64,000 bases of DNA. Origin: Spinellus fusiger (lineage: Eukaryota > Mucoromycota > Mucoromycetes > Mucorales > Phycomycetaceae). Within the stretch, counting starts at the first letter, position 1. Each line of letters begins with the position of its first letter. The translations under genes were made by a program, and so were the position numbers. The notes below the pieces were generated by a model. That model worked only from the letters and a program-made list of their open reading frames with translations. It was not told where the DNA came from and did no database searches. This document shows positions 23,684 to 33,700 of the stretch, in pieces. The DNA is taken from assembly GCA_025094145.1 (NCBI GenBank), contig JALLLS010000079.1:62001-126000 (forward strand), read 5' to 3'.

Positions 23684-25441
23684 ATTCTTTGTAGATTACC
23701 TTGATGGCCATGCAATATGTCCCCATATCACTTGTAAGCAGACTTGTATCTACTAGTGTGCCGGCTGTGAGGATCGACGACAGCTCTCTGCGTACTACTT
23801 TGTCTACTTTGGCTGAGTTGTCTCTTTCTCTCATGGTCTTTCCTATGGCGGTCTCCATCTGATCTACTTTGGCCACCTTATGACTAATGGGATGATACAG
23901 TATGAGCAAAATAGTGCATAGAATAGGATCCATAAAAAATAAGAAATAAAAAATAAAATATTACCCTTTGGCCACAAACTGAGCAGCCCAATAAGAGAAC
24001 GATGTCTCAGGCACACCCACCATTCTCATGTTGACTCTATCTACCATCTTCAAGTCATAGTCTCTGTGGCCAATGTCTGCATCATTCTCATACAGCTCTA
24101 GGGTCAATGCACAAGAGTCAATGGGCTGGGCTGCTGGGTGTGTGCATTTCCTTACCATAGAATTTCCCTTTTTTAAAAAAGACAACCTATAAGATGGATG
24201 AGTGGATACATTCAATGTAGATAGACACAGGAAGAAAGAGAGCGCTTACACAGTCCCAATTCTTGCTCTTTACTTCCCAGAATTGCTTCTCAAAGGGTGT
24301 AAACTTATTCCAGGCTGATTGTGGAATAAACAGGGTTCTAGGATCATATTCAGGAGAGTCTACTCTAGTAGGTAAGAAGAAAGGAAAGGCATCTTTTAAG
24401 AAGAACTTACCTTGTGGGTTTCCATTGGCATCTTTTATGTCTTGTAGCCAGGCATATCTTTCGGAATTTTTATCTTTGAACTTCTCATTACGCATCTAAA
24501 GTGCACAAGGGTTAAGTCCAACCCACGGATATTGAGTCAATAAGTCTACCTTTCGCTGTTCATCTTTGTTGACTGGCATCGACAAGGGTAGAGATACATT
24601 TACCTATACAAATACATATCCCATCAATACACTCTATGCTACTCTTCTCTTCTCACTCTTGATTTCCCCTTTTCTCTTATGGCTGTCGTGGCTGTCTTGG
24701 CTGTCTTGGCTGTCTTGGCTGTCTTTGAGGGAGGGCGGGTGTGTGTGATTTCGGCTGTTTCCATATCAATTTCCATTGCTTCAAAGAGGCCTAGTCTCCT
24801 GTCCTTGATAAGTATTACCTTTCTCATTGTGCTGTCTTCAAACCACACTTGCCTGGTACATCTTCATAGTCGCTGTCTTCACATGAGTTGTCTTTTTTAG
24901 GTGGAATATCATCATCATCACTCTCCTCTTTAATAGTGTTGGCCACTTTGTTTCGTAGGCGTCTTCTTCGGGCTAGTCATAGGATTATAAGCCTAATATT
25001 GCGCCAACACCCTTTTTTTGTGCTCTGATAACGGGTATGTGTGCTCTACTTACTAGGCCAGGTCGAACAGCTTTGTTCTTCGTCTTCGTCTATAGTATCC
25101 TGCTCCATGCCTTCGTAGTTTATTCTTTTATCTCCTACATGCTTAAGAGAAAGAAGAAGAGCGTAGGGGAGGAGGAGTTTGTTATGAATTTCTGTAGTCT
25201 ATAGACCACCTACATGGAGATCAACATCCATAGTGGCCTCATGCTTCACTGGTGCTGGTGAAAAGGGTGCCTGTGAGGGTGGCACTTGACTACTACTACT
25301 ACCACCACCACCACTACTACTACTACTACTACCCAGGTCTGTTTCTTTGGATGTTCTTTTATTAAAAAAAGAAAACAGGGTTTGCTGTTTCTTGGTCTGT
25401 TGGGCAGGTTGTTTTCTTTTGAACTTGGTATGATCTGCCAT
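20704..25441 (-). CDS. MSH6: DNA mismatch repair protein MSH6
   Basis: Twenty-one exons sum to 1162 residues: 25441-25214, 25141-25054, 24972-24853, 24790-24657, 24603-24550, 24495-24411, 24362-24250, 24186-24156, 24097-23965, 23883-23700, 23626-23302, 23245-23160, 23092-22679, 22615-22474, 22420-22294, 22247-22142, 22099-21889, 21840-21756, 21658-21550, 21473-21112, 21055-20704. The N-terminus has a PCNA-binding PIP box, QQTLFSFF (residues 19-26), then a Ser/Gly tract. The mismatch-wedge Phe-x-Glu is present in KGKFYELYEND. The ATPase has Walker [10 protein letters not shown], Walker [13 protein letters not shown] and the ATHY switch. As the partner of MSH2 in MutS-alpha, MSH6 recognises base mismatches and small loops. 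One intron (24852-24791) uses a GC donor, and exon 8 is only 31 nt. No PWWP domain is seen. Confidence 0.95.
24666..24730 (-). repeat. in-frame 9-bp repeat inside MSH6 exon 4
   Basis: An (ACAGCCAAG)n tract encodes repeated Thr-Ala-Lys in the disordered linker between the PIP box and the MutS mismatch-binding domain. The period is a multiple of three, so copy-number change would not shift the frame. Confidence 0.7.
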
Positions 25442-26707
25442 GTCAATAAAACAGTAAAAAAAAAAGAAAATTTAAATTTAAAAATTAGAAATAGAAATAG
25501 AAATAAACACACACACACTAACCACAGATATAAAAGCGCGTCTTTTTTTTTCTTTTTTCCCTTTCTTCTTTTAATAATACACCCGTATAATAATACAATA
25601 CAATACAATACAATACACTCATATAATACACATATTCCACTGGCTCCAGGGAAAAAAAAAGAAAAGGCAAGGCAACAATAAGAATTGGACAGAATTCTAC
25701 TCTCCTTCTCTTTCTTTTCTGGAGTGATATGTGACTGGGTGGGTGAGTGTCCAATGAAAAGAAACAAAGAAAAAGCCTATGCATAAGACTCCAGTGGAAT
25801 GAGACACTGAAATGAAAGAAGAACAACGATTGCCTTTTTTGTCCAACTCTATTGTTGATGTACTCTCCTTCTCATCGTTGCCTCCCTCCGTTCTCTCTTG
25901 TGTCGGACAATGAATACACAGTGGTGTACTGTTGGACATTGGATCTCCGTTAAAGAGGAGAGATCTCTTCTCCCATGCCTTGTCGGGTCATCTTCACCAC
26001 TCTGTACCAATAAGAAAGAGAAAGAGAATTCCAGGGGTGAAGAGGGGACTACACTTTGCAAGGACAGCTAGAGAGGAGTCAGTGACATGGTACTATAGAC
26101 AAAAGACAGTGCATTTACTCTTTGGCTACACAGCTCCATGTCTGTGGTAAGTAAGAGATTTGTATTCGGATCGTGGTCCTATCAGATCCGTAAGGTCTGT
26201 GGTTGAGATGTCATAATAACAATATTAACAATATTAATAATAAAGACAGAATTACGAATCTGCCTGCTTGATTCACAAATAGAGTGGCCCATGGATAGGA
26301 GCAGAAAGGCGTCTTTGTGCTGAGGTTATAAAGCAGAATGGCTGGAATACTATAAGAAACATACATCAGCAACTAGGATAATCTCTCCTCTATCTTCCTT
26401 TCTCTATCTTCTTTATCATTTTACTTATAGGCAAGGTGTCTGTGGTGCTTTCTAAGAATGTTGACTGCATAAAGGGCAGCAGGAAATGGCAGCTTGTCTT
26501 TATGTTTTCATCCGAATGACAGATCACACTCACTCTAGGATCTGCTTGGCGGAGCTCATTTTAGGATAGATCTGATAAAAATTTGATTTTACAATACACT
26601 GTATATATCTGTACAGCTGTATTTAGTTATCAGATGATAAATAAAGACCTATTGTCTTGAACCCTTTTTTTTATTGTTTTCCTTTACTCTCCATCTTCAC
26701 TGCAGTT
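25442..26707. promoter_or_regulatory. divergent upstream region of MSH6 and the LRR gene
   Basis: This is 1.27 kb between two divergently transcribed starts. It contains A-rich and T-rich runs, a short (CA)n at about 25507-25520, a CAATA pentamer repeat near 25590-25615, and CT-rich tracts near 25695-25720. The sequence TTTTCCTTTACTC...CACTGCAG just before the LRR ATG looks like a 3' splice site, so a 5' UTR intron may end at 26705. No coding gene is supported. Confidence 0.45.
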
Positions 26708-28630
26708 ATGGCCTGTTTATTAGGAGGAAAAACATTGACGGGTGTTTTACCACCAGAGCAGCAGCCTGTGCCCTACCCACACATTCTATCCCCTGCCCGT
26801 CATGAGCTTGTTGACATTGAGTCATGTATTGATGATCCTAGTCTGGCACCCTTGGGACACCATGTTGTCCGTCCAAACCCCCACAACATACCAGCAGAGA
26901 GCAAGGGACAGGTGAAGATTCAAAGAAAACACACGACAGAAATCCACCATGAGGGCCTTCTTATGCTGCGAAGAAGAGGATTAAAGACAGAGGAATTGAC
27001 CCAGTACTTGGAACGCATTCTTCCTCCTAGGACGCCCTCTCTTGTTCAGCAGACACGATACACTGCACTGATTGAACTCGACATCTCTCGGAACAAGCTC
27101 ACGACACTTCCAGACAGCATTGGACTTTTGACTGAACTAAAGACACTGGATGTCTCTAGCAATCTCCTTACAGAACTCCCTCCCGAGCTGTACAGACTAG
27201 CCCAGTTACAGGTGCTGATTCTTTCTCAGAACAGACTACACACCATCAGCAAGGACATGGCCTTGGGACTCAAGAGCCTTGTCACTCTCAAGGCAGCCAG
27301 TAACAAGATCACCCACCTAACGCCCCACATCAACCACTGGCAGTCCATGCGCCACCTCCAACTGGGGTCTGTGTACGGGGGCAATCTTCTTACAACAGTG
27401 CCCGATGAAATCAATGAAATGCACAGTCTGCAGGAGCTGGATCTCTCCCACAACCAGCTCCAATCTCTGCCTGGGGACATGCATGTCCCTACTCTGGAGC
27501 ACCTGAATGTGTCGAACAACCAGCTTGACACATTGCCCTGCTCTGTGGCCAAGTGTGCCAAACTCACCACGCTGAATGTGTCCAAGAACCACCTCACCAC
27601 GCTGCCTGCTGATCTTGTGCAGCTGGATCGGCTGGAGCTGCTGGACATTAGCGAGAATCTCCTGTGCATTCTTCCCTCTGATATCCTTGAGCGCATGAAG
27701 ACAACCCTCCTCATCACAGGGAATCCCATGACACGTCCTGGTCACTGCTACCTGTCCTCTGGCACGGATGCATATGCCCGTATTCTCCAGCGCATGACGC
27801 AGCAGGCAGTCCCCCGCATGCCTACACGGTGCTGGAAGAACCGGGATGTCTGTGGTCCCAAGGGCATGGGATGTGAGTCTTTCTTGGTGCCCTCGTTTCT
27901 GCAGCTTCCGTTGCCTGGTAGAGAGCAAGACGATGAAGATGCTGTTATTGATAGGGAGCTATCGTTCCATGCCCAGCAATTGAATGTGCATGGCTCCCGT
28001 CCCTCCACGCCCCAGTCAGTTTCCTCCACCTCAATGCACAGCAGCCATATTCGTCATGGTTCCTCTGTCTTGACTCGTAGTGGCAGCACAGTGGACAGCA
28101 TAACAGACAGCATAACAGACAGCACAGTGGACAGCATAACAGACAGTATAACAGACAGCACAGTGGACAGCATAACAGACAGCACAGTGGACAGCATAAC
28201 AGACAGCATAACAGACAGCACAGTGGACAGCATAACAGACAGCACAGCAGACAGCACAGCAGACAGCACAGCAGACAGCGATAGTCTAATGTCTTCTTCT
28301 GCTACCTCCTCCCACCCCCATACACACCTCATCCACTCCCTGCGTGAACTGGCCTGCCGAACACTACTACGCCAAAAGACACCCATCCACCCTAACCTCC
28401 TCCCCGCCCCAATTGCACAGGACCTCACCCAGAAACACAGACAATGTTCTGCCTGTCATGAGGCCTTTGTGAATGAATGGATCACCTCTGTCAAGGTCAA
28501 GAGTTACAAAGGACACCCTGCCGTTGTCCATAGAGTGCGGTTCTGCTCAACACAGTGCTGGCTTAGCTGTCTAGATGTCTCTATAGAAAAGACAGTGCTT
28601 GTCCATGGCCCTTCAGAAACAGATCTCTAG
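26708..28630 (+). CDS. leucine-rich-repeat protein with Asp/Ser/Thr repeat and C-terminal Cys cluster
   Basis: A single exon of 640 residues starts at the first ATG, directly after a splice-acceptor-like CACTGCAG. Residues about 125-335 form roughly nine canonical LRRs (for example LIELDISRNKLTTLPDSI and LEHLNVSNNQLDTLPCSV) of the SHOC2/RSU1 type. Residues about 458-525 are an imperfect D-S-[IT]-[TVA] repeat from a DNA minisatellite. The C-terminus has CSACHEAF and, 30 residues later, VRFCSTQCW, a possible zinc-binding treble-clef or ribbon. Similar LRR-plus-C-terminal-Cys proteins occur in other fungi, where they resemble RAM/Sog2-like scaffolds; a specific function is not assigned. The gene has visibly higher GC than its neighbours. 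Confidence 0.85.
   Translation: MACLLGGKTLTGVLPPEQQPVPYPHILSPARHELVDIESCIDDPSLAPLGHHVVRPNPHNIPAESKGQVKIQRKHTTEIHHEGLLMLRRRGLKTEELTQYLERILPPRTPSLVQQTRYTALIELDISRNKLTTLPDSIGLLTELKTLDVSSNLLTELPPELYRLAQLQVLILSQNRLHTISKDMALGLKSLVTLKAASNKITHLTPHINHWQSMRHLQLGSVYGGNLLTTVPDEINEMHSLQELDLSHNQLQSLPGDMHVPTLEHLNVSNNQLDTLPCSVAKCAKLTTLNVSKNHLTTLPADLVQLDRLELLDISENLLCILPSDILERMKTTLLITGNPMTRPGHCYLSSGTDAYARILQRMTQQAVPRMPTRCWKNRDVCGPKGMGCESFLVPSFLQLPLPGREQDDEDAVIDRELSFHAQQLNVHGSRPSTPQSVSSTSMHSSHIRHGSSVLTRSGSTVDSITDSITDSTVDSITDSITDSTVDSITDSTVDSITDSITDSTVDSITDSTADSTADSTADSDSLMSSSATSSHPHTHLIHSLRELACRTLLRQKTPIHPNLLPAPIAQDLTQKHRQCSACHEAFVNEWITSVKVKSYKGHPAVVHRVRFCSTQCWLSCLDVSIEKTVLVHGPSETDL
28083..28278 (+). repeat. 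coding minisatellite (12-bp units)
   Basis: Units of the type GACAGCATAACA and GACAGCACAGTG alternate about sixteen times in frame inside the LRR gene. They encode DSITDSTVDS-like repeats and end with GACAGCACAGCA (DSTA). No unit breaks the reading frame. Confidence 0.92.
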
Positions 28631-28870
28631 GCTCTTCTTTATTATTGTTATGGTAGAGTACAGTCTATAACAGCCCAACCACCCCTTCCCCCTTTCTTTT
28701 TCTCTTTTCTCTTTTTTGTATCTCTTCTCTCTTGTAAATAAAGCCTCCACCCCACCTTACTTCACTCCTGCTCTCTTTCTTCTCATGAAAAGGACGTCAC
28801 ATAATCGAAGCCACCCCCTCCTTTCTCCCTTTGTCTTTTTTATTTATTTACCCTCTTCCTGTTCCCTCGC
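28631..28870. other. short spacer
   Basis: This is the 3' end of the LRR gene (a GTAAATAAAG poly(A)-like signal near 28735) and the pyrimidine-rich 5' flank of the mitochondrial L24 gene. No other gene is visible. Confidence 0.5.
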
Positions 28871-29657
28871 ATGCATCGCTTCAAAGCCATCAGCACCCGT
28901 GTGCATCCAAGACCTACGTATGTGCAGCCCAAGGACCGCCTGAAGCAGTGGACCATTCTCCGTGGCGACAAGGTAGACCTGCCTCAAGTGTGGTGTTGGC
29001 ACAGACGAGTGAGCTTATAAAGTGAGCCCTCTTGCTTAGGTGGGGATTATCGCTGGCAGAGACAAAGACACCATTGGAGAAGTCAAGTCCGTCAACAGAG
29101 ACAACAACACCATTATTGTTGAAGGAAAGAAGCTTTCCAAGAAGCATGTTGCCCACCAGCCCAGTGCACCTGATGGCATTGTGCGCATAGAACAACCTAT
29201 TCATGTTTCTAATGTCATGCTCCTACATCCCGACACCCAGTAAGCTTCCAGTCTTTTTTTCTTTTCTTCATCACATAAAAAAGAGAGACAGAGAGAAAGA
29301 CTAACCCATGGACAGAATTCCTACACGCATCGACCGTCGCAAGATTGAAAAAACACTCGAGGATGGTAGAAGTGTATCCCAATGGGCTCGGTTTGTCAAG
29401 GGCACCGACATTGAAATCCCCAAGCCCAAGCCAGTGTACAATAACAGAGGCCATGGTAAGTGATCCACAACACACACCCCCTTTTGCTCTTGCTCTTGCT
29501 CCATGACCAGACAACTGACTGTGTGGGATGGAATCAAGATGAACAATTCTCAACCCTGCCTGAGCATGTCTCCCAAGTGACATGGACAGCTTCTTATGAT
29601 GCACCGCCCTTCCCTGTTGAAGTCCTCAAAGACCTCCGCAATCCCTACAAGAAATGA
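28871..29657 (+). CDS. mitochondrial large ribosomal subunit protein uL24m
   Basis: Four exons (28871-28972, 29040-29239, 29316-29455, 29539-29657) give 186 residues. A KOW motif spans the first splice junction: ILRGDK-VGIIAGRDKDTIGEVKSV, followed by NNTIIVEGKKLSKKH, the uL24 signature. The N-terminus MHRFKAISTRVHPRP is basic and lacks acidic residues, consistent with mitochondrial import, and the C-terminal extension (PTRIDRRKIE, WARFVKGTDIEIPKP) is typical of mitochondrial forms. Yeast Mrpl40 is the counterpart. The last acceptor (29538) was chosen by phase and gives GHDEQFSTLPEH; a nearer CCAG acceptor leads to an early stop. Confidence 0.88.
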
Positions 29658-30045
29658 TAAAGTATATAGATTTAGATAAAAAGAAAGAAAGAAAGAAAAG
29701 AATCCAATCACCCTCAAGAGATAGGGGCATGTTCTTTATGAATCCATAGAGAGACTAAGAGAGACTAAGAGAGAGAGACTAAGAGAGAGAAAAGAGGGGA
29801 GCAATAGCAAGGAGAAGAAGAAGAAAAAGAAGAAGAAGGAAAAGAAGAAAAAGGAAAAGACTTGTATTTTTTATGCGTGTGCACAGTGGAAAGGAAGCAT
29901 TTTATGACTTGTCTGCTGTCTCTCCTCCCCATGTCTAAAAAAGGAAATTGAAATGACAAGACGCTGTATAAATAAACAAGGTCTTTTTTTTTCTTTCTTC
30001 TTTTTTCCCTTCTTCTTCTTCTTTTATATATTTATATATCTTCTT
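29658..30045. repeat. GA-rich spacer
   Basis: This holds imperfect repeats of AGAGACTAAG (about 29750-29790) and a long purine tract (about 29790-29865) on the + strand, followed by a pyrimidine tract (29985-30025) just upstream of the FRG1 start. No gene is visible. Confidence 0.6.
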
Positions 30046-31143
30046 ATGGCGACGGCACCACCTAAGAAAGGAAAACTTCTCTTTAAAGGAGACAAGGAAA
30101 AGAAGTAAGCCCTGTTGGCTGCCATGTCCTTTTTGTGCTGACGTGGACAGAAAGAAGAAGAGAAAGCACGACGCACTGGATGAAGAGCGCCATGGGTCAG
30201 GCACCCTTGAGCATGGTAAGAAGAACAGACGCACACCTCGGCCATGGGATTGACAGTGGGGTCTTTTGTCTATTCTCTGTCTGGCTATAAGGCTGGGTCC
30301 TTGCCGAAGTACTGGATGACCTTGTAGGCCCTTTGTTCTTTACACAGCCCAACGACCCACCCATCTGCTTCACTGTGGACGACAATGACAGACTGATTGC
30401 CTACCCACTACCCTCTCAGCCCGACACACCCAACACACCCAACACACCCGAGCCATTGATTGTGAATCAGGTGCTGGTGGGATCCCGCCTGATGGGGTCA
30501 ACAGGGGCCTTTACCTTTAAATCCTTCAATACCAAGTATCTGGGCTGTGATAAGTTTGGAGTGGTGGAGTGCAACCGAGAGGCCATTGGAGCCACAGAAG
30601 AATGGGAGCCATCCTTTGTGGAGGGAGGTGTGGTGTTGAAAAGTGCACTGGGGAAATTCCTTATGATTGATGAGATTGCTGGTGGAGGTAAGAAAACACA
30701 CACACACACACACACACACAACAGCACACACATCCACACACTGTAAATAACCTTCTATGGTTGCTTAGGGTTTAAAATCAGAGCAGATGCAGACACCTTT
30801 GGATTCTGTGAGACATTCCGAGTGTATTGTCAGGCTAGATTCAAGCATAAGAATAAGCCAGAAAGAAAGACAAAAACACACTCTGGCAAGGATGAGATGG
30901 ATACACTGTAAGAAGAGCACCCTGTAGATAGAATAGAATAGACAGATAGAATAGAATAGACAAGAGGGAGACACTAAGTATGTCTCTTTCTTTAGCAAAA
31001 AGTACCAGTCGTGGGGCAACAATCAACTGAAAATGACCCAGGATGACTCGCATACACTTAAGAAAGCAAGACAGGAAGGACGTTTTTCAGAAGCCATGTT
31101 GGATCGCAGGGAAAAGGTCAAAGCAGACCGCTATTGTAAATAA
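30046..31143 (+). CDS. FRG1: FRG1 family actin-bundling / pre-mRNA-associated protein
   Basis: Five exons (30046-30104, 30151-30215, 30292-30687, 30769-30907, 30996-31143) give 268 residues. The protein has a lysine-rich N-terminus (about residues 14-24, KGDKEKKKKKRK), then GWVLAEVLDDLVGP, and a beta-trefoil fascin-like domain with TGAFTFKSFNTKYLGCDKFG, EAIGATEEWEPSF and LKSALGKFLMID. The family-typical C-terminus is KKYQSWGNNQLKM, then LKKARQEGRFSEAMLDRREK and KADRYCK. FRG1 is nucleolar, associates with spliceosomes and bundles F-actin in animals. The third intron contains a (CA)n microsatellite. It lies head-to-tail behind uL24m and convergent with ADA2. Confidence 0.94.
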
Positions 31144-31164
31144 TAAAGAAAGCCACTCTCCACA

Positions 31165-31246
31165 GCTACTGACTGTGTTGATCTGGTTGATCATGTTGAC
31201 CTTGTTGATCGTGTTGATCTGGTTGATCACGTTGACCTTGTTGATC
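31165..31246 (+). repeat. GTTGATC/TTGACC tandem repeat between convergent genes
   Basis: Alternating copies of GTTGATCTGGTTGATCA and GTTGACCTTGTTGATC form a short tandem array (a unit of about 36 bp occurring twice, itself made of 9-bp subunits) in the 3' space between FRG1 and ADA2. Confidence 0.75.
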
Positions 31247-31324
31247 TATTTTGTTTATGTATGGATGGATGGATAAAGTGGTCTATATACAAAACGCCTT
31301 TCACTTCTCCCTCTTCTTCTCTTT

Positions 31325-33022
31325 CTATGAGGAACAGGCCAATGTATCGGTCAGGGGCGAGGAGGGTTGTCCATGGGGTCGGTGGGTCGGTGTCTCTGGG
31401 TGGGGTGTACCAGCCACAGCCATTGGATCCCTAAAGGCCTTGATCCAGCCACTTTCTACAAAAAAGTCAAAGATCCGACTCGTCTTGTTCACATCAATCT
31501 TAATAAGAGAGCGTGCCTGTCGACGCTTCATGTAACCAAGACGGGCGTACTCTTTGAGAATGGTGTCCTTGATGACAAGATACGGCCGTGGCATAATACG
31601 CAGAGTAGAGCACAAGACCTGCTCCTCTTCTGTCAGCAGATGCACACCATCGGCCTCTCCAATGTCCAGTGGGTTGGCAGGCTTGCGTCCACCCGAGGCA
31701 GCAGCAGCAGCAGAAACAACCTGCGTGCCATGCCCACTGCCGGTGACAGAGAAAGTCGCTGTCTTGTGCTTGTAGTAGTGGGTGCGGTGCTGGTTCGCAG
31801 ACAATGCAGCCATCTGTGCCCTGTAAGTGTTCCGTGGCTGCCCTCCTCCACTGCCTGCTGTGCTGGCGCCACTGCCTGCTGTGCTGGCTCCTGTGCTGGC
31901 CCCGGTGCTGGCACTGGCACTGGCTCCCATTCTTTCATTGGACAGGGAGACAAGGGTCTTTAGATGGCCCAGTCGATCTTGCTTGTCCTGTTCGTACTGC
32001 TCTCCCTGTCGAAAGGAAGTCAGGCCCGCCTGACGCCATTCTTGCAGAGTAGCAATACGATCCCTCAGCTGCTGTTCCTTGACCAATCCCTGCACTAGCA
32101 TCTCATAGTCCTCGGGTGTTTGCAGTCGACAGAACACACGCGTCTTTTGGTGGATGTCCCGCTCCTCCTTTTGTCGTTTACGCTCTAAGGCCTGCTGCTT
32201 CTTGTAGTCCAGCCAGCCTCGCTCAAAGATCATCTTCTTGCGCTCAATGCGTCTGTCGAGTCTCGAGTTGTAGATGTCCAGTACCATGATCTTCAGGTCC
32301 ATCTCCTCCTGCGTATCTTCCTCGTTAAATGTCATATCCTTTACAAACTGCTCTGCATCATTCTCATGCTCTGTTTCGAATTCAAACCGTCGTGGCATGT
32401 ACCCCTGCACCTCATGGTAAGCAGGCCCACTGGTAATGGGCTTGTTGCTGTTGCTGCTATTGGCAGGCGGAGGGGGGGCTGGCTTTGAGGGATTGCCAGG
32501 GAGGGTGGCTCTGGACCGTTCAAGACGAATCCGCTTCTGGTCTCTCCACATGTCCTCACTGGTCTCTTCAAAGGTGAGGTCCATCCGTGGGAGGGGCCAG
32601 TGAGGACTCTCTACATACACCTCCAGATAGTGCTTCTCGCACTCCTCCTTGGATTTCGTCCCCACCACCTCTGCTATGGTCTGCCAGTTGCCAATGCCGT
32701 TCTTCTCTGCCGCCTCAATCAACAGCAGCTCCTCATCTGCGTCCCAGTCCTCGGTGAAGATGGGGAAGCTGTGGGGCTTGACAATTCGGTAGTCATGCCA
32801 TGTCTTGTGCTTGAGTCCTTCTACACCTCCACAGAAGCAAGTGACACACAAGTCAAAGTCAGGGCAGCTTGGGTCAGCACAGCGAATACGGACGGTGTTG
32901 GTGACATCGTTGGTGCAGCCGTCACAGTGGTATTTGAGGGTTTCCTTGTCGTCAGCTGTGTCTGAACTACTGGAGGCGTTCAAAGTACTTCCTGAGGACT
33001 TTTGGCGGTGAGTGATGGTCAT
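31325..33022 (-). CDS. ADA2: SAGA transcriptional adaptor ADA2
   Basis: A single 565-residue exon. Residues 31-75 form a ZZ zinc finger (YHCDGCTNDV, RIRCADPSCPDFDLCVTCF). Residues about 90-140 are the SANT/Myb domain (EDWDADEELLLIEAAEKNGIGNWQTIAEVVG), followed by the ADA2 hallmark LEVYVESPHWPLP. The middle has charged helical segments (ADA domain: EFETEHENDAEQFVKDMTF, RLDRRIERKKMIFERGWLDYKKQQ). The C-terminus (about 480-545) is a SWIRM domain, LRIMPRPYLVIKDTILKEYARLGYMKRRQARSLIKIDVNK. ADA2 binds and activates the GCN5 acetyltransferase in SAGA/ADA. Ala/Gly/Ser-rich repeats near residue 370 are low-complexity linkers. It is longer than yeast Ada2 (434 residues), as is common in filamentous fungi. 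Confidence 0.95.
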   Translation of the reverse strand: MTITHRQKSSGSTLNASSSSDTADDKETLKYHCDGCTNDVTNTVRIRCADPSCPDFDLCVTCFCGGVEGLKHKTWHDYRIVKPHSFPIFTEDWDADEELLLIEAAEKNGIGNWQTIAEVVGTKSKEECEKHYLEVYVESPHWPLPRMDLTFEETSEDMWRDQKRIRLERSRATLPGNPSKPAPPPPANSSNSNKPITSGPAYHEVQGYMPRRFEFETEHENDAEQFVKDMTFNEEDTQEEMDLKIMVLDIYNSRLDRRIERKKMIFERGWLDYKKQQALERKRQKEERDIHQKTRVFCRLQTPEDYEMLVQGLVKEQQLRDRIATLQEWRQAGLTSFRQGEQYEQDKQDRLGHLKTLVSLSNERMGASASASTGASTGASTAGSGASTAGSGGGQPRNTYRAQMAALSANQHRTHYYKHKTATFSVTGSGHGTQVVSAAAAASGGRKPANPLDIGEADGVHLLTEEEQVLCSTLRIMPRPYLVIKDTILKEYARLGYMKRRQARSLIKIDVNKTSRIFDFFVESGWIKAFRDPMAVAGTPHPETPTHRPHGQPSSPLTDTLACSS

Positions 33023-33516
33023 TAAGAAAGAAAGAAAGAAAAAAAGAAAGAAAAAAAAAGAAAAAAAAAGAAAAAAAAATAGTAGTCTATCGATTGATAT
33101 ATCTATATATTTATATATTTATAAAAGAACAAAACAAGGGGCAGGTAGAGGGACACACACTCGGGGATTGGACTGCTTTTCTCTTTCTTTCTCTCTCTCT
33201 CTCTCTTTCTCTTCTCTCTTTCTCTCCAATAGGAAGGAAGAAAATAATGAAAAGAGGGTGTTGCTTTATAGGCTGGCATTACGTCACTCCAAAGTCACAT
33301 TCCATCTACGACAGCGAGAGTGACACCTTGTTAATGAAGATCTCACAGTAGTGCAGTGAGAGAAAGAGAAAAGTCATGTGATCTCTACGGACAGCCAAAG
33401 AAGGTAGATATCAAGGATTCTTTTTTACAAGGACATTATGCTTAGGCTTTTGTTTTATTCCTCATTAACCAACACAATACTAAGAAAATAAACAAGATAG
33501 GCTTTCTTCTTTTTTC
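33023..33516. other. upstream region of ADA2 with purine and CT tracts
   Basis: A near-continuous A/G tract (33025-33080), TATATATTTATA (about 33100-33122) and a (CT)n tract (33180-33215) lie within 200 bp of the ADA2 start. No separate gene is visible. Confidence 0.5.
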
Positions 33517-33700
33517 TTATGTTGCTGTTGTTGTTGCTGTTGTTGTTGCTGTTGTTGTTGCTATTGTTGTTGCTATTGTTGTTGCTATTGTTGTTGTTGT
33601 TGCTGTTGCTGTTGCTGTTGCTGCTATTATTACTGCTGCTGTTGCTGCTGCTATTATTACTGCTGCTATTGTTGTTGCTGTTGTTGTTGTTGTTTTTACT
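33517..33700 (+). repeat. GTT/GCT trinucleotide repeat in the 3' flank of RPS15
   Basis: About 180 bp of GTTGTTGCT-type trinucleotides with ATT and ACT interruptions. It reads as poly-Leu on + and poly-Asn/Ser on -, but neither is a plausible protein. It abuts the RPS15 stop codon at 33696 and so would be transcribed as its 3' UTR. Confidence 0.9.

Noticed and set aside
25246..25826. Several long open frames on both strands around the MSH6 5' end
   Set aside because: They are shadows of the Ser-repeat tract and low-complexity promoter sequence with no protein-like motifs.
27226..28428. Antisense frames over the LRR gene
   Set aside because: Mirror images of the GC-richer coding strand; the plus frame has clear LRRs.
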